Shown piece by piece: positions 1 through 4,867 of a DNA stretch of 9,019 nt. Below the pieces are notes generated by a model. It saw only the letters and a program-made list of their open reading frames with translations, was not told the origin of the DNA and searched no databases. Positions within the stretch are counted from its first letter, which is position 1. Each line of letters starts with the position of its first letter. Both the position numbers and the translations under genes were made by a program. The DNA is from Lachnospiraceae bacterium (GTDB lineage Bacteria; Bacillota; Clostridia; Lachnospirales; Lachnospiraceae). The stretch lies in contig CAADYR010000104.1 of the NCBI GenBank assembly GCA_900753305.1, positions 1-9,019 of the forward strand. The letters run 5' to 3'.

Positions 1-83
1 CGCTCCTTTCTTCGGTTTTAGGTTGTGTGTTCTAAGAGACTTCCCAACCGCTTGATTAAGAAGTCTTTTAGAGCATACAACAC
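1..83 (-). mobile_element. 5' end of a group II intron (partial) inserted in the coupling-protein gene
   Basis: Reading leftward, the VirD4 family sequence stops abruptly at position 84 and is replaced by unrelated sequence. The new sequence begins GTGTT, close to the group II intron 5' consensus GUGYG. It folds as a first stem: GTTGT, TCTAA and AGACTTC on the left pair in order with GAAGTCT, TTAGA and ACAAC on the right. Next comes CAACCTAAAACCGAAG, which resembles the conserved AACCUAACCGAA segment of domain I in introns such as Ll.LtrB. The UCAAG-GGUU loop also resembles that class. The rest of the ribozyme, any reverse transcriptase/maturase and the 3' exon lie outside the window. The boundary at 83/84 is set by the GTG and by where family similarity ends; it could be off by a base or two. 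The in-frame reading through this segment is probably not real protein. Confidence 0.72.
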
Positions 84-1104
84 CTGCCGCAAGCTTATAT
101 TTCTTATACTGCCTTACAGCAAAATGGTTCGGGTCTTTTTCCTCCAGCTCCTCAAAGAGCAGATCAACAGCATTTTTGAAGTTTTCATCGTCCTCTCTTG
201 CTTCACTTGCATCAATCATATCAATCAGCATGGCGAAATTCTGTTCTTCCTCCGGTGCTTCGTACCAGATGTATGCAATCAATGCTGTATAATAGAGTTT
301 TTCTGCTTTGACCCAAAAGTCCTCACCGGATTGCTGCCCCTCTCCTTTTGTGTTGACTATGATTGTGTTGACGAGTTTCAAAATGTCCTTTTCGCTCCGC
401 AGATAAGCAAATGGATTATAATGCATGGATTTTGCAAAGTTTATGGTGTTGAGGACTTTAATCTTATACTTGCCCCGCTTCAGCATCTTCCCACATTCCA
501 CTAAGATTGTGCCTTTCGGGTCAGTGACGCAATAGGACGAGTGCATCTGCATCAGGTTCGGCTTCACGAAAAATCTTGTTTTACCGGAGCCGGAACCGCC
601 AATCACAAGAATATTTTTATTTCTTGCATACTTCGGTTCTTTCGGTCTGCCGGACATCATCAGACGCTCCGTAGCGGTCAGAAGAATATTATTTTCAAAT
701 ACAGAATCCATATATGGCTCTATATCTTTGGCATTCCCCCACCGTGCAGAACCGTATTCCACACCCTGCCGGAATTTCTTGGCATTCTTCGCCTTATAAT
801 AAACAATGAATTTTAAGGCAACGCCTCCGGCGATTCCAATCAGCAAATCACTCAGAAAAAAACTGGGGAACGGATTGGAAAACATCCTGTCCATTTGGCT
901 CATTACTACCATCATCTTGTCAGACGCATTACTGCCCTCTGCCACTCTCCATAAAAATGCTGCCTTATTACAGAAGTACCCGGCAAGCACATAGGGAAGA
1001 TTCAGCAGTATCAGCTTTTTAACATCTGCACTTTTTGCTTTTTCCTTCAGTTTTTTGGGGACAGCTTTTAAATCTTTGGTAATGCCTGCTATGATATTAG
1101 TCAT
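84..1104 (-). CDS. virD4: VirD4/TraG-type type IV secretion coupling protein, exon 1 (interrupted)
   Basis: This encodes the inner-membrane ATPase that delivers the relaxase-DNA complex to the conjugation channel. Only the first 340 residues are visible. Two hydrophobic segments (about 31-52 and 82-103) form the membrane anchor. After the VEYGSARWG motif (115-123) come the Walker A loop GGSGSGKT (169-176), the TDPKGT motif (194-199) and the conserved NPFAY (230-234). Family members run to roughly 600 residues, so about half is missing. Similarity to the Tn1549-type family stays close up to YKKYKLAAG, where family members normally continue KTAKSILISCG. Here the sequence changes to what looks like a group II intron. 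The start codon at 1104 overlaps the pcfB stop by four bases (ATGA) behind a GGGGG-type Shine-Dalgarno, so translation is probably coupled. Splicing of the intron would be needed for full-length protein. Family assignment is secure. Confidence 0.92.
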
Positions 1105-1577
1105 AGGCTCTGCCCCCTGTCCTTATTCTTTTCCCGGCTCCGTTCTTTGTTCTGATCCTTTGATACCACATCCCGGAAATGCTTTAATTTCTGCCTTACA
1201 GAAGTCCTACTGTTCTTTTTCTCATTTCCATAAACAAATTCCTTAAATGCCTGTGCCACAGCATCGGCATCCCTGCCCTTGAAAAATACCAGATACTTCG
1301 GTGGCTCGGTGGTCTTATCCTTTTTCACAGCAAAATCAACATTGTATTTACGAGCTACCCGCTCAAAGGATTTGATATTGCCATCTGTGATTTCAATGGA
1401 TGAAGCACCTGCACCCTCGCCCACCAGTTCCTTAACCGACACTTTCCCATGCGTTTTCTGTGCCTGTTTTCTGCAATGATTCAGATACATTCTCATGGCA
1501 GATTTCAGGATATTGGCATCCAGCTTTGCAGCCTTAATCACAAGGGCGATTGTTTTCTGCGTTACTTCTTCCTGCAT
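1101..1577 (-). CDS. pcfB: PcfB family protein (DUF3801)
   Basis: 158 residues, the usual length for this family, which is found next to the coupling protein in Gram-positive conjugative plasmids and ICEs. The name comes from the conjugation operon of enterococcal plasmid pCF10; its exact role in transfer is not defined. The N-terminal part (MQEEVTQKTIALVIKAAKLD onward) is helical. A central segment, EITDGNIKSFERVARKYNVDFAVKKD, leads into the family's PPKYLVFFKGRDADAV region (about 92-108). The last 40 residues are strongly basic and low in complexity (KDQNKERSREKNKDRG), as expected of a nucleic-acid-associated or cytosolic accessory protein. There is no signal peptide or membrane segment. 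The start at 1577 has a strong GGAGG Shine-Dalgarno nine bases upstream (near 1583-1588). The stop overlaps the virD4 start by four bases, so the two form one unit. Confidence 0.9.
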   Translation of the reverse strand: MQEEVTQKTIALVIKAAKLDANILKSAMRMYLNHCRKQAQKTHGKVSVKELVGEGAGASSIEITDGNIKSFERVARKYNVDFAVKKDKTTEPPKYLVFFKGRDADAVAQAFKEFVYGNEKKNSRTSVRQKLKHFRDVVSKDQNKERSREKNKDRGQSL

Positions 1578-1612
1578 CTGTACCTCCTTCTTTCCTTTTT
1601 ACTGCTGTTCCT

Positions 1613-1651
1613 TCAGGGCGGAACAAGCAGCCGATGTAGTAAATATTTCAT
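1613..1651 (-). CDS. Possible 12-residue leader peptide or decayed gene start ahead of pcfB
   Basis: Reading leftward from 1651, ATG begins MKYLLHRLLVPP followed by TGA. It has an AAGGAG Shine-Dalgarno at good spacing. This Shine-Dalgarno lies in exactly the same position after the 15-bp palindrome as the one that serves the real gene starting at 3520, and both copies share GCGGAAAGGAG. It could be a translated leader affecting pcfB expression 36 bases downstream, or the remnant of a gene whose body was lost when the cassette recombined. No family is recognisable at this length. Confidence 0.35.
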   Translation of the reverse strand: MKYLLHRLLVPP

Positions 1652-1670
1652 GTTCTCTCCTTTCCGCTTC

Positions 1671-1685
1671 TGGACATCGTGTCCA
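1671..1685. promoter_or_regulatory. 15-bp palindrome, copy 1 (TGGACATCGTGTCCA)
   Basis: A perfect inverted repeat with TGGACA arms around TCG, in the leader between the gene ending at 1697 and pcfB. The right-hand flank reads AAAAAT rather than the AAAAGC of copies 2 and 3, so the extended 25-bp symmetry is weaker here. It lies just upstream of a Shine-Dalgarno and a 12-codon ORF. Role unknown: operator, RNA hairpin or centromere site. Confidence 0.8.
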
Positions 1686-1696
1686 AAAATTCTGAT

Positions 1697-2122
1697 TTAC
1701 AGGCAGCCTGCTCTGATACAGTCCTCGTACTCCCTTAATGCTTCCTCTGTATCTGCATCCACAGATAACTGGATACGAACAAAATCATGCAGCGTTCCCG
1801 CTAAAAGAAAATCCTTATAAAGCCGCCCAAAATCCTCAACAAACTTCTTTATCAAATGTTCCGGATCATCTCCAGCATGATATTGTACATAAATCTGACT
1901 TCTGCCTGTGTTTCCCAGCATATCCGTCAACTGATACGTCAGCTCTCCTGTCTGCTTGACCGAAATCTGAATCAGATTGTAATTCTTTCTCAATTTAAAA
2001 TAGCTACTATGATACTCCGACGTTATTGTGATGTTTGGATTTTCTTCCAGTTCCATCACAACATCTGCCAGTTTTCCCAATAACGCTGCGGCTGCTTTTT
2101 TCTGAAATTCTCTCTTTTTCAT
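1697..2122 (-). CDS. Hypothetical ICE protein, 141 residues
   Basis: I do not recognise a family. The protein is soluble, with no signal peptide or membrane segment. The N-terminus is basic and helical (MKKREFQKKAAAALLGKLADVVMELEE). A probable beta-rich middle follows (ITITSEYHSSYFKLRKNYNLIQISVKQTGELTYQLTDM), then an acidic helical C-terminus ending EEALREYEDCIRAGCL. This layout suggests a small alpha/beta fold, but nothing points to a catalytic site. The start at 2122 is set by GGAGGT eight bases upstream. The gene sits directly behind the repeated terminator and palindrome cassette (2142-2221) and is followed by palindrome copy 1 before pcfB, so it may be controlled with both neighbours. 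The reading frame is certain from length and ribosome binding site; the function is open. Confidence 0.8.
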   Translation of the reverse strand: MKKREFQKKAAAALLGKLADVVMELEENPNITITSEYHSSYFKLRKNYNLIQISVKQTGELTYQLTDMLGNTGRSQIYVQYHAGDDPEHLIKKFVEDFGRLYKDFLLAGTLHDFVRIQLSVDADTEEALREYEDCIRAGCL

Positions 2123-2146
2123 TTCATCTGACCTCCATCCGGCTTC

Positions 2147-2161
2147 TGGACATCGTGTCCA
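2147..2161. promoter_or_regulatory. 15-bp palindrome, copy 2
   Basis: Core TGGACATCGTGTCCA, identical to the other three copies. Symmetry extends to 2142-2166, with GCTT matching AAGC outside one mismatched pair, giving 11-bp arms. It lies immediately downstream of the terminator U-tract and a few bases ahead of the GGAGGT ribosome binding site for the gene at 2122. Confidence 0.85.
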
Positions 2162-2169
2162 AAAGCAAT

Positions 2170-2209
2170 AAAAAAGGGCAGCTACAAATCTTTCGACTCA
2201 TAACTGCCC
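2170..2209 (-). terminator. Rho-independent terminator within cassette copy A
   Basis: On the minus strand GGGCAGTTA (2209-2201) pairs with TAGCTGCCC (2184-2176). All nine pairs form if one G-U is allowed. A run of six T follows at 2175-2170. It comes 28 bases after the stop of the zinc-ribbon gene at 2237. Because it lies inside a co-directional gene run ahead of the genes at 2122 and 1577, it may act as an attenuator rather than a full stop. Confidence 0.8.
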
Positions 2210-2236
2210 TGACGCTGTTTTCTGTTTTTCCATGCC

Positions 2237-2785
2237 CTATTCCTTATATCGAATGACAGGGCACTGTTTTTGTTTATTTCCTATTTTTCTCCGCTCCAAG
2301 GCAAACACCATATCTCCGGTTCGCTCAAAAAAGCCGATGTCCTTTTTCCAGCTCATTCCACATTTGCAATGCTGCAAACCAATAAACTGCTGTTTCATTC
2401 TCCTGCCGCATACCGGACACCGCTTATTACTGCTTCCCTTTTTCTTTTTCGGCACATCCTCCTTTTTCTCCTTCGGCGGCTTTTCTTCCGGTATCCCATT
2501 TTCCGCAATACGAAGCTCATATCGTGGCAATTTTAAAAGATATGCTCGGTAAACCTCTTCATACGGAACCCAGATTGCAAGAGATTTCAGTTTTTCATAA
2601 ATCCGGTCAATAATCTGCTTTGCTACCTCCTCATTTGGTATCTCTCCATTTTCCTTATAGAAAATGCAGGTTTCCCGAAACATCCAGTCTGCTATTTTCA
2701 TCTTCTGCTTCTGTTTTAAATCCTTATAGGTCTTATTCGGCTGTTTCTGCTGTTTATATGCCAGTGAATGATGATTTGGTTTCAT
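2237..2785 (-). CDS. Hypothetical protein with C-terminal zinc ribbon, 182 residues
   Basis: No family recognised. Residues 1-95 are basic and helical (KTYKDLKQKQKMKIADWMFRE, EEVAKQIIDRIYEKLKSLAIWVPYEEVYRAYLLKLPRYEL), and then a lysine- and proline-rich linker (about 100-120) leads to a zinc-ribbon motif. The motif is C123-P-V-C126, then C140-K-C142-G, so four cysteines are placed to bind one zinc ion. Such an arrangement suggests DNA, RNA or protein binding in the cytoplasm; no catalytic residues are evident. The start at 2785 has an AGAGGG Shine-Dalgarno, and a strong promoter lies just upstream (2821-2848), so this gene can be transcribed separately from the cassette-controlled genes around it. 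A strong terminator follows the stop. Another CPV near the C-terminus (C175) is isolated and probably not part of the ribbon. Confidence 0.82.
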   Translation of the reverse strand: MKPNHHSLAYKQQKQPNKTYKDLKQKQKMKIADWMFRETCIFYKENGEIPNEEVAKQIIDRIYEKLKSLAIWVPYEEVYRAYLLKLPRYELRIAENGIPEEKPPKEKKEDVPKKKKGSSNKRCPVCGRRMKQQFIGLQHCKCGMSWKKDIGFFERTGDMVFALERRKIGNKQKQCPVIRYKE

Positions 2786-2820
2786 ACAATCCCTCTTTCG
2801 GACAAATTCTGTTCAAAGCC

Positions 2821-2848
2821 ATTATAACAAAATTTATGCCTGTATCAA
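2821..2848 (-). promoter_or_regulatory. Sigma-70-type promoter for the zinc-ribbon gene
   Basis: On the minus strand, TTGATA (2848-2843) and TATAAT (2826-2821) are separated by 16 bp. TGT directly before the -10 box gives an extended -10. Transcription would start near 2814, leaving a leader of about 30 bases before the start codon at 2785. It is one of the two best promoter matches in the window. Confidence 0.75.
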
Positions 2849-2863
2849 ATATTTCCGGTACAT

Positions 2864-3520
2864 TTATTTCAACAGCATAACCGTACACATCTGTGCATGG
2901 AACAGACCATTCTCCACCGTAACATTATCAAGCAGCAATGCCTGAAACAACACATTCCTCACATTTTCAAGACTGACGATTTTCTGTTCATTCTCCGGCA
3001 GATGTACAAACTCCACACCGTCCTCCACAGCAGATTTTCTTGCGGCTTCACAATGAGTAAAAAGTCCCAGAATATACTTATTTGACATGGCAAAAGCATA
3101 GGTTTTCTGTCCATCATATACAATCTGGTACTTCTCCGCTGCTCCTTCCGGCAGACTGAAAACGCACTGCACTATTTCTAAACAAACCTTACCTGCATAG
3201 TCCGGTTTCAGTTTATTTTTATAGCGTTGTATTTTCCACTGGATTTCACTACGCTCCACAGGGGAATGGGTACGCTTAAACTGAATTTTCCGGCACAACA
3301 TATCCAAATCCATATACACGTTATTTCCTACAAGATGCTCCGTATATCCTCTATATTCCCCCAACCGCAACAAATACGAAAGCACCTCATTCAGCTTTTC
3401 CTCTGATTCTATGAACTGAAACGGTTTTTCTCCAAATTCCAGATATTCAAACTGTAATGGGCAGCTCCCTTTCTCTATCTCCCGTTCCATAACTCTTTTT
3501 ACATCTCGTAATGATTCCAT
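2864..3520 (-). CDS. Hypothetical ICE protein, 218 residues
   Basis: No family recognised. The protein is soluble, without signal peptide or membrane helix. The N-terminal half is charged and helical (MESLRDVKRVMEREIEKG, SEEKLNEVLSYLLRLGEYRGYTEHL). A basic middle follows (RKIQFKRTHSPVERSEIQWKIQRYKNKLK, about 77-105). The C-terminal half alternates hydrophobic strands (YQIVYDGQKTYAFAMSNKYILGLF) with polar loops, ending VENGLFHAQMCTVMLLK. Five or so cysteines are scattered and do not form a metal-binding pattern. The start at 3520 is supported by AAAGGAG seven or eight bases upstream. That ribosome binding site sits immediately after the 25-bp palindrome of cassette copy B, so expression probably depends on read-through of the terminator at 3562-3602 or on a promoter I cannot see. 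The gene lies between the two 80-bp direct repeats and would be lost or duplicated by recombination between them. Confidence 0.8.
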   Translation of the reverse strand: MESLRDVKRVMEREIEKGSCPLQFEYLEFGEKPFQFIESEEKLNEVLSYLLRLGEYRGYTEHLVGNNVYMDLDMLCRKIQFKRTHSPVERSEIQWKIQRYKNKLKPDYAGKVCLEIVQCVFSLPEGAAEKYQIVYDGQKTYAFAMSNKYILGLFTHCEAARKSAVEDGVEFVHLPENEQKIVSLENVRNVLFQALLLDNVTVENGLFHAQMCTVMLLK

Positions 3521-3538
3521 TTTGCTCCTTTCCGCTTC

Positions 3539-3553
3539 TGGACATCGTGTCCA
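3539..3553. promoter_or_regulatory. 15-bp palindrome, copy 3
   Basis: Core TGGACATCGTGTCCA, with extended symmetry over 3534-3558 as in copy 2. It lies directly upstream of the AAAGGAG ribosome binding site for the gene starting at 3520, so as RNA it would form a hairpin touching the translation start region. Confidence 0.85.
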
Positions 3554-3561
3554 AAAGCAAT

Positions 3562-3602
3562 AAAAAAAGGGCAGCTACAAATCTTTCAATTCATAACTGC
3601 CC
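3562..3602 (-). terminator. Rho-independent terminator within cassette copy B
   Basis: On the minus strand GGGCAGTTA (3602-3594) pairs with TAGCTGCCC (3577-3569). Seven T follow at 3568-3562. It begins 11 bases after the stop of the gene ending at 3613, which is the expected place for the end of the operon started at the divergent promoter. Confidence 0.82.
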
Positions 3603-3612
3603 TGACGCTGTT

Positions 3613-4008
3613 TTATTTCAGTTCTATTTCTGCCATTTTTGCAAATACTGCTTTTTGCTCTAAAAGCTCTTTCTGTTTTTCCTCCGGCAGACATTTGAAG
3701 ATTTCCTCATATCCCATTTCCAGCATCGGCGTTCCCTTTGCGAAGAGATAGAGCCGAGTATCAAGCCATTCCTGCCATAAGTCCTCAAACATACTCTCAC
3801 TGTCTGTATAGGTTATAACATCATTAAATCCATACTCCGGTGTGTAATATTGCAGCTTCACAAAACCGTACCGTCCTACATCCAATACCAAAATGCTTTC
3901 CAGCTCATACAGTTCTGCATAGGCTGCGGCAACCTTTTTGCACCGTTCCCGTTCTATGTCTGTAATGTAACTTTTCTCCACAGTTGCAAACCTCCTGTTT
4001 CGAGGCAT
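3613..4008 (-). CDS. Hypothetical ICE protein, 131 residues (or 122 from an internal GTG)
   Basis: No family recognised. It is a small acidic, soluble protein with aromatic-rich central strands (ESILVLDVGRYGFVKLQYYTPEYGFNDVITYTDSESM) and a helical C-terminus (EEIFKCLPEEKQKELLEQKAVFAKMAEIELK). Two starts are possible. ATG at 4008 has AGAGG seven bases upstream, overlapping the stop of the preceding small gene. GTG at 3981 has a much stronger AGGAGG (3991-3996) nine bases upstream and would give a protein starting MEKSYITDIERERCKK. I list the longer form, but the shorter is quite possible. The gene is the second in the unit driven by the leftward promoter at 4232-4260 and ends at the cassette B terminator, so it is probably under the HTH regulator at 4282. 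Confidence 0.75.
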   Translation of the reverse strand: MPRNRRFATVEKSYITDIERERCKKVAAAYAELYELESILVLDVGRYGFVKLQYYTPEYGFNDVITYTDSESMFEDLWQEWLDTRLYLFAKGTPMLEMGYEEIFKCLPEEKQKELLEQKAVFAKMAEIELK

Positions 4009-4019
4009 CGTGCTGCCTC

Positions 4020-4181
4020 TTATTCAATCTTCCGTGTTTCTATTTCAAAAACACTTCCGTCCCTTGTTTTTATTGTAAAAATATTTGCGGCATCAGAGGT
4101 ATCTATATCCTCAATCCCTAAAGCCACATCATTTTCATCTAATACTTCGTATAGCTGATCCTTAAACTCATTATGTTCCAT
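4020..4181 (-). CDS. Small hypothetical protein, 53 residues
   Basis: Reading leftward from ATG at 4181, this encodes MEHNEFKDQLYEVLDENDVA, then a tail ending FEIETRKIE. It is acidic, with no cysteines, membrane segment or recognisable motif. AAGGAG is about 12 bases upstream, slightly far but usable. The leader is short because the leftward promoter and operator lie at 4208-4260. It is the first gene of the HTH-controlled unit, and its TAA stop is followed after 11 bases by the next possible ATG, so the two genes are likely co-transcribed. I cannot assign a function. A small acidic protein beside a divergent regulator could be an inhibitor or anti-repressor, but that is inference only. Confidence 0.7.
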   Translation of the reverse strand: MEHNEFKDQLYEVLDENDVALGIEDIDTSDAANIFTIKTRDGSVFEIETRKIE

Positions 4182-4204
4182 AACTTTTTTACTCTCCTTG
4201 TATG

Positions 4205-4233
4205 TTTTATGGTGCGTACACGCACCATATTAT
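4205..4233 (+). promoter_or_regulatory. Candidate rightward promoter of the HTH regulator
   Basis: TATTAT (4228-4233) is a good -10 box. The matching -35 position (TTTTAT, 4205-4210) at 17 bp spacing is weak. The 22-bp operator fills the spacer, as expected for an autorepressed promoter. Confidence 0.5.
4208..4229. promoter_or_regulatory. 22-bp perfect operator between the divergent promoters
   Basis: TATGGTGCGT (4208-4217) and its exact reverse complement (4220-4229) flank a 2-bp centre. The site covers the spacer of the rightward promoter and the predicted start point of the leftward promoter. A protein bound here would block both. The obvious candidate is the HTH protein encoded at 4282. 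Confidence 0.75.
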
Positions 4234-4260
4234 TATATGTTTCATGCACTTAGAATACAA
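4232..4260 (-). promoter_or_regulatory. Leftward sigma-70-type promoter for the 4181 gene
   Basis: On the minus strand, TTGTAT (4260-4255) is followed after exactly 17 bp by a consensus TATAAT (4237-4232). Transcription would start within or beside the palindromic operator at 4208-4229. Confidence 0.75.
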
Positions 4261-4281
4261 GTGTGGAAAGGAGCTTTCAGT

Positions 4282-4488
4282 ATGATTAAATACGATCCGC
4301 TTTGGCGTACGCTAAAGGAAAAAGGAATCAGCCAGTACCAGCTTATCAAAGATTATGGCATTGATAAAGCACAGCTTCAGCGGCTTCGGCAGAACCTTGT
4401 TGTAAAAACGCTTATTTTAAACAGGCTTTGCCAGATACTTAACTGCCGGATTGAAGAGATTATGGAATACGTCCCGGATGATAATTAA
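4282..4488 (+). CDS. XRE/Cro-CI-type HTH transcriptional regulator, 68 residues
   Basis: This is a minimal DNA-binding protein consisting of little more than one Cro/CI-type domain. The helix-turn-helix is at about residues 16-37: GISQYQLIKDYGIDKAQLQRL. It is followed by LNRLCQILNCRIEEIMEYV, the pattern typical of YozG-like regulators. Translation from ATG at 4282 is supported by AAAGGAG eight bases upstream. An in-frame ATG at 4198 lies upstream of the predicted promoter elements and has no better ribosome site, so I reject it. It is the only rightward gene in the window. It is divergent from the 4181 gene across a perfect operator and ends in its own hairpin terminator. It most likely represses itself and the leftward unit. 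In dimeric Cro-like regulators the operator is a palindrome of about this size, which fits. Confidence 0.88.
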   Translation: MIKYDPLWRTLKEKGISQYQLIKDYGIDKAQLQRLRQNLVVKTLILNRLCQILNCRIEEIMEYVPDDN

Positions 4489-4522
4489 AGGTGTTGTTCT
4501 GATTGATGAACAATGCCTTTTT
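4487..4522. terminator. Bidirectional terminator between the HTH gene and the rep operon
   Basis: AAAGG and TTGTTC (4487-4499) pair with GAACAA and CCTTT (4508-4520), with one TG/TG internal mismatch and an 8-base loop. Runs of T follow on both strands: TTTTT at 4518-4522 rightward, and a shorter TTTAATT leftward. It overlaps the HTH stop codon and lies 13 bases beyond the stop of the convergent gene ending at 4535, so it can serve both. Confidence 0.75.
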
Positions 4523-4534
4523 CATTTTCGCTTT

Positions 4535-4867
4535 TCATCTGCACCTTTGGACATCGTGTCCAGAAGTATCACTGATTATCTTTATTATCTCCATCAGCAC
4601 CATAACCATTCTCAGAATTACAACCACACCGCCAATCAGACCACCTACAATACAGTTCAGTGCCAGTATTCCTATACTTCCTGCAATTCCGAAATTTTTT
4701 GGTATGAGAATCATACACATTTTTCTGATCCCATAAGGACAGCCGACCAGTACCCAATACAGGAAAAAATCAAATCCTTCTGCTTTTCTGCAAATCGGAT
4801 AACAGGTTATCATCCAAACTGCCAGCAACGATACCGGAAGCACAATTTTAACCAATATTCTTTTCAT
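4535..4867 (-). CDS. Small membrane protein coupled to RepA (possibly DUF6050-like)
   Basis: 110 residues with about three membrane segments: 4-24 (ILVKIVLPVSLLAVWMITCYP), about 33-55, and 62-95 (a glycine-rich stretch GIAGSIGILALNCIVGGLIGGVVVILRMVMVLM). PYGIRKMCMILIPKNFGIAGS in the middle looks conserved. I recall similar proteins beside RepA in Tn1549-like ICEs (DUF6050), but cannot confirm it here; function is unknown. The start at 4867 is chosen over ATG at 4891 because GGAGG (4876-4880) sits eight bases upstream. The gene overlaps the 3' end of the rep gene by 20 bases, suggesting translational coupling. Its last codons are made by palindrome copy 4: the tail SGHDVQ is the translation of the palindrome, so the C-terminus may have been changed by arrival of that repeat. 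Confidence 0.75.
   Translation of the reverse strand: MKRILVKIVLPVSLLAVWMITCYPICRKAEGFDFFLYWVLVGCPYGIRKMCMILIPKNFGIAGSIGILALNCIVGGLIGGVVVILRMVMVLMEIIKIISDTSGHDVQRCR
4548..4562. promoter_or_regulatory. 15-bp palindrome, copy 4, inside a coding end
   Basis: The core TGGACATCGTGTCCA is identical to copies 1-3, but the flanks are unrelated apart from a GAAG on the opposite side, and no terminator cassette accompanies it. It lies within the last codons of the membrane-protein gene, just before the convergent terminator, so it is not in a gene leader. This placement argues for a DNA-level site rather than only an mRNA leader hairpin. Confidence 0.8.

Larger units (their letters stand above)
2142..2221. 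repeat. 80-bp regulatory cassette repeat, copy A
   Basis: Nearly identical to 3534-3614: two substitutions and one single-base indel over about 80 bp. Reading leftward, each copy contains a rho-independent terminator followed by the extended 25-bp palindrome and then the ribosome binding site of the next gene. The pair is in direct orientation and brackets the two genes at 2237-3520. Confidence 0.9.
3534..3614. repeat. 80-bp regulatory cassette repeat, copy B
   Basis: Second copy of the terminator-palindrome cassette seen at 2142-2221, in the same orientation. Its upstream edge overlaps the stop codon of the gene at 3613. It differs from copy A by one extra A in the poly-A (U-tract) run and by two bases in the hairpin loop, so stem and palindrome are fully conserved while the loop varies. 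Confidence 0.9.

Noticed and set aside
25..1000. Rightward open reading frames across the left end
   Set aside because: They are antisense to the coupling-protein gene, have no good ribosome sites and show cysteine- and phenylalanine-rich composition typical of shadow frames.
2234..2262. GCCCT/AGGGC inverted repeat as a terminator
   Set aside because: The arms are only five bases, the loop is long, it lies largely inside the coding end, and there is no T run. The strong terminator at 2170-2209 follows.
4198..4281. Upstream ATG at 4198 for the HTH regulator
   Set aside because: It would translate through the operator and -10 region, lacks a ribosome site, and the ATG at 4282 has AAAGGAG at ideal spacing.
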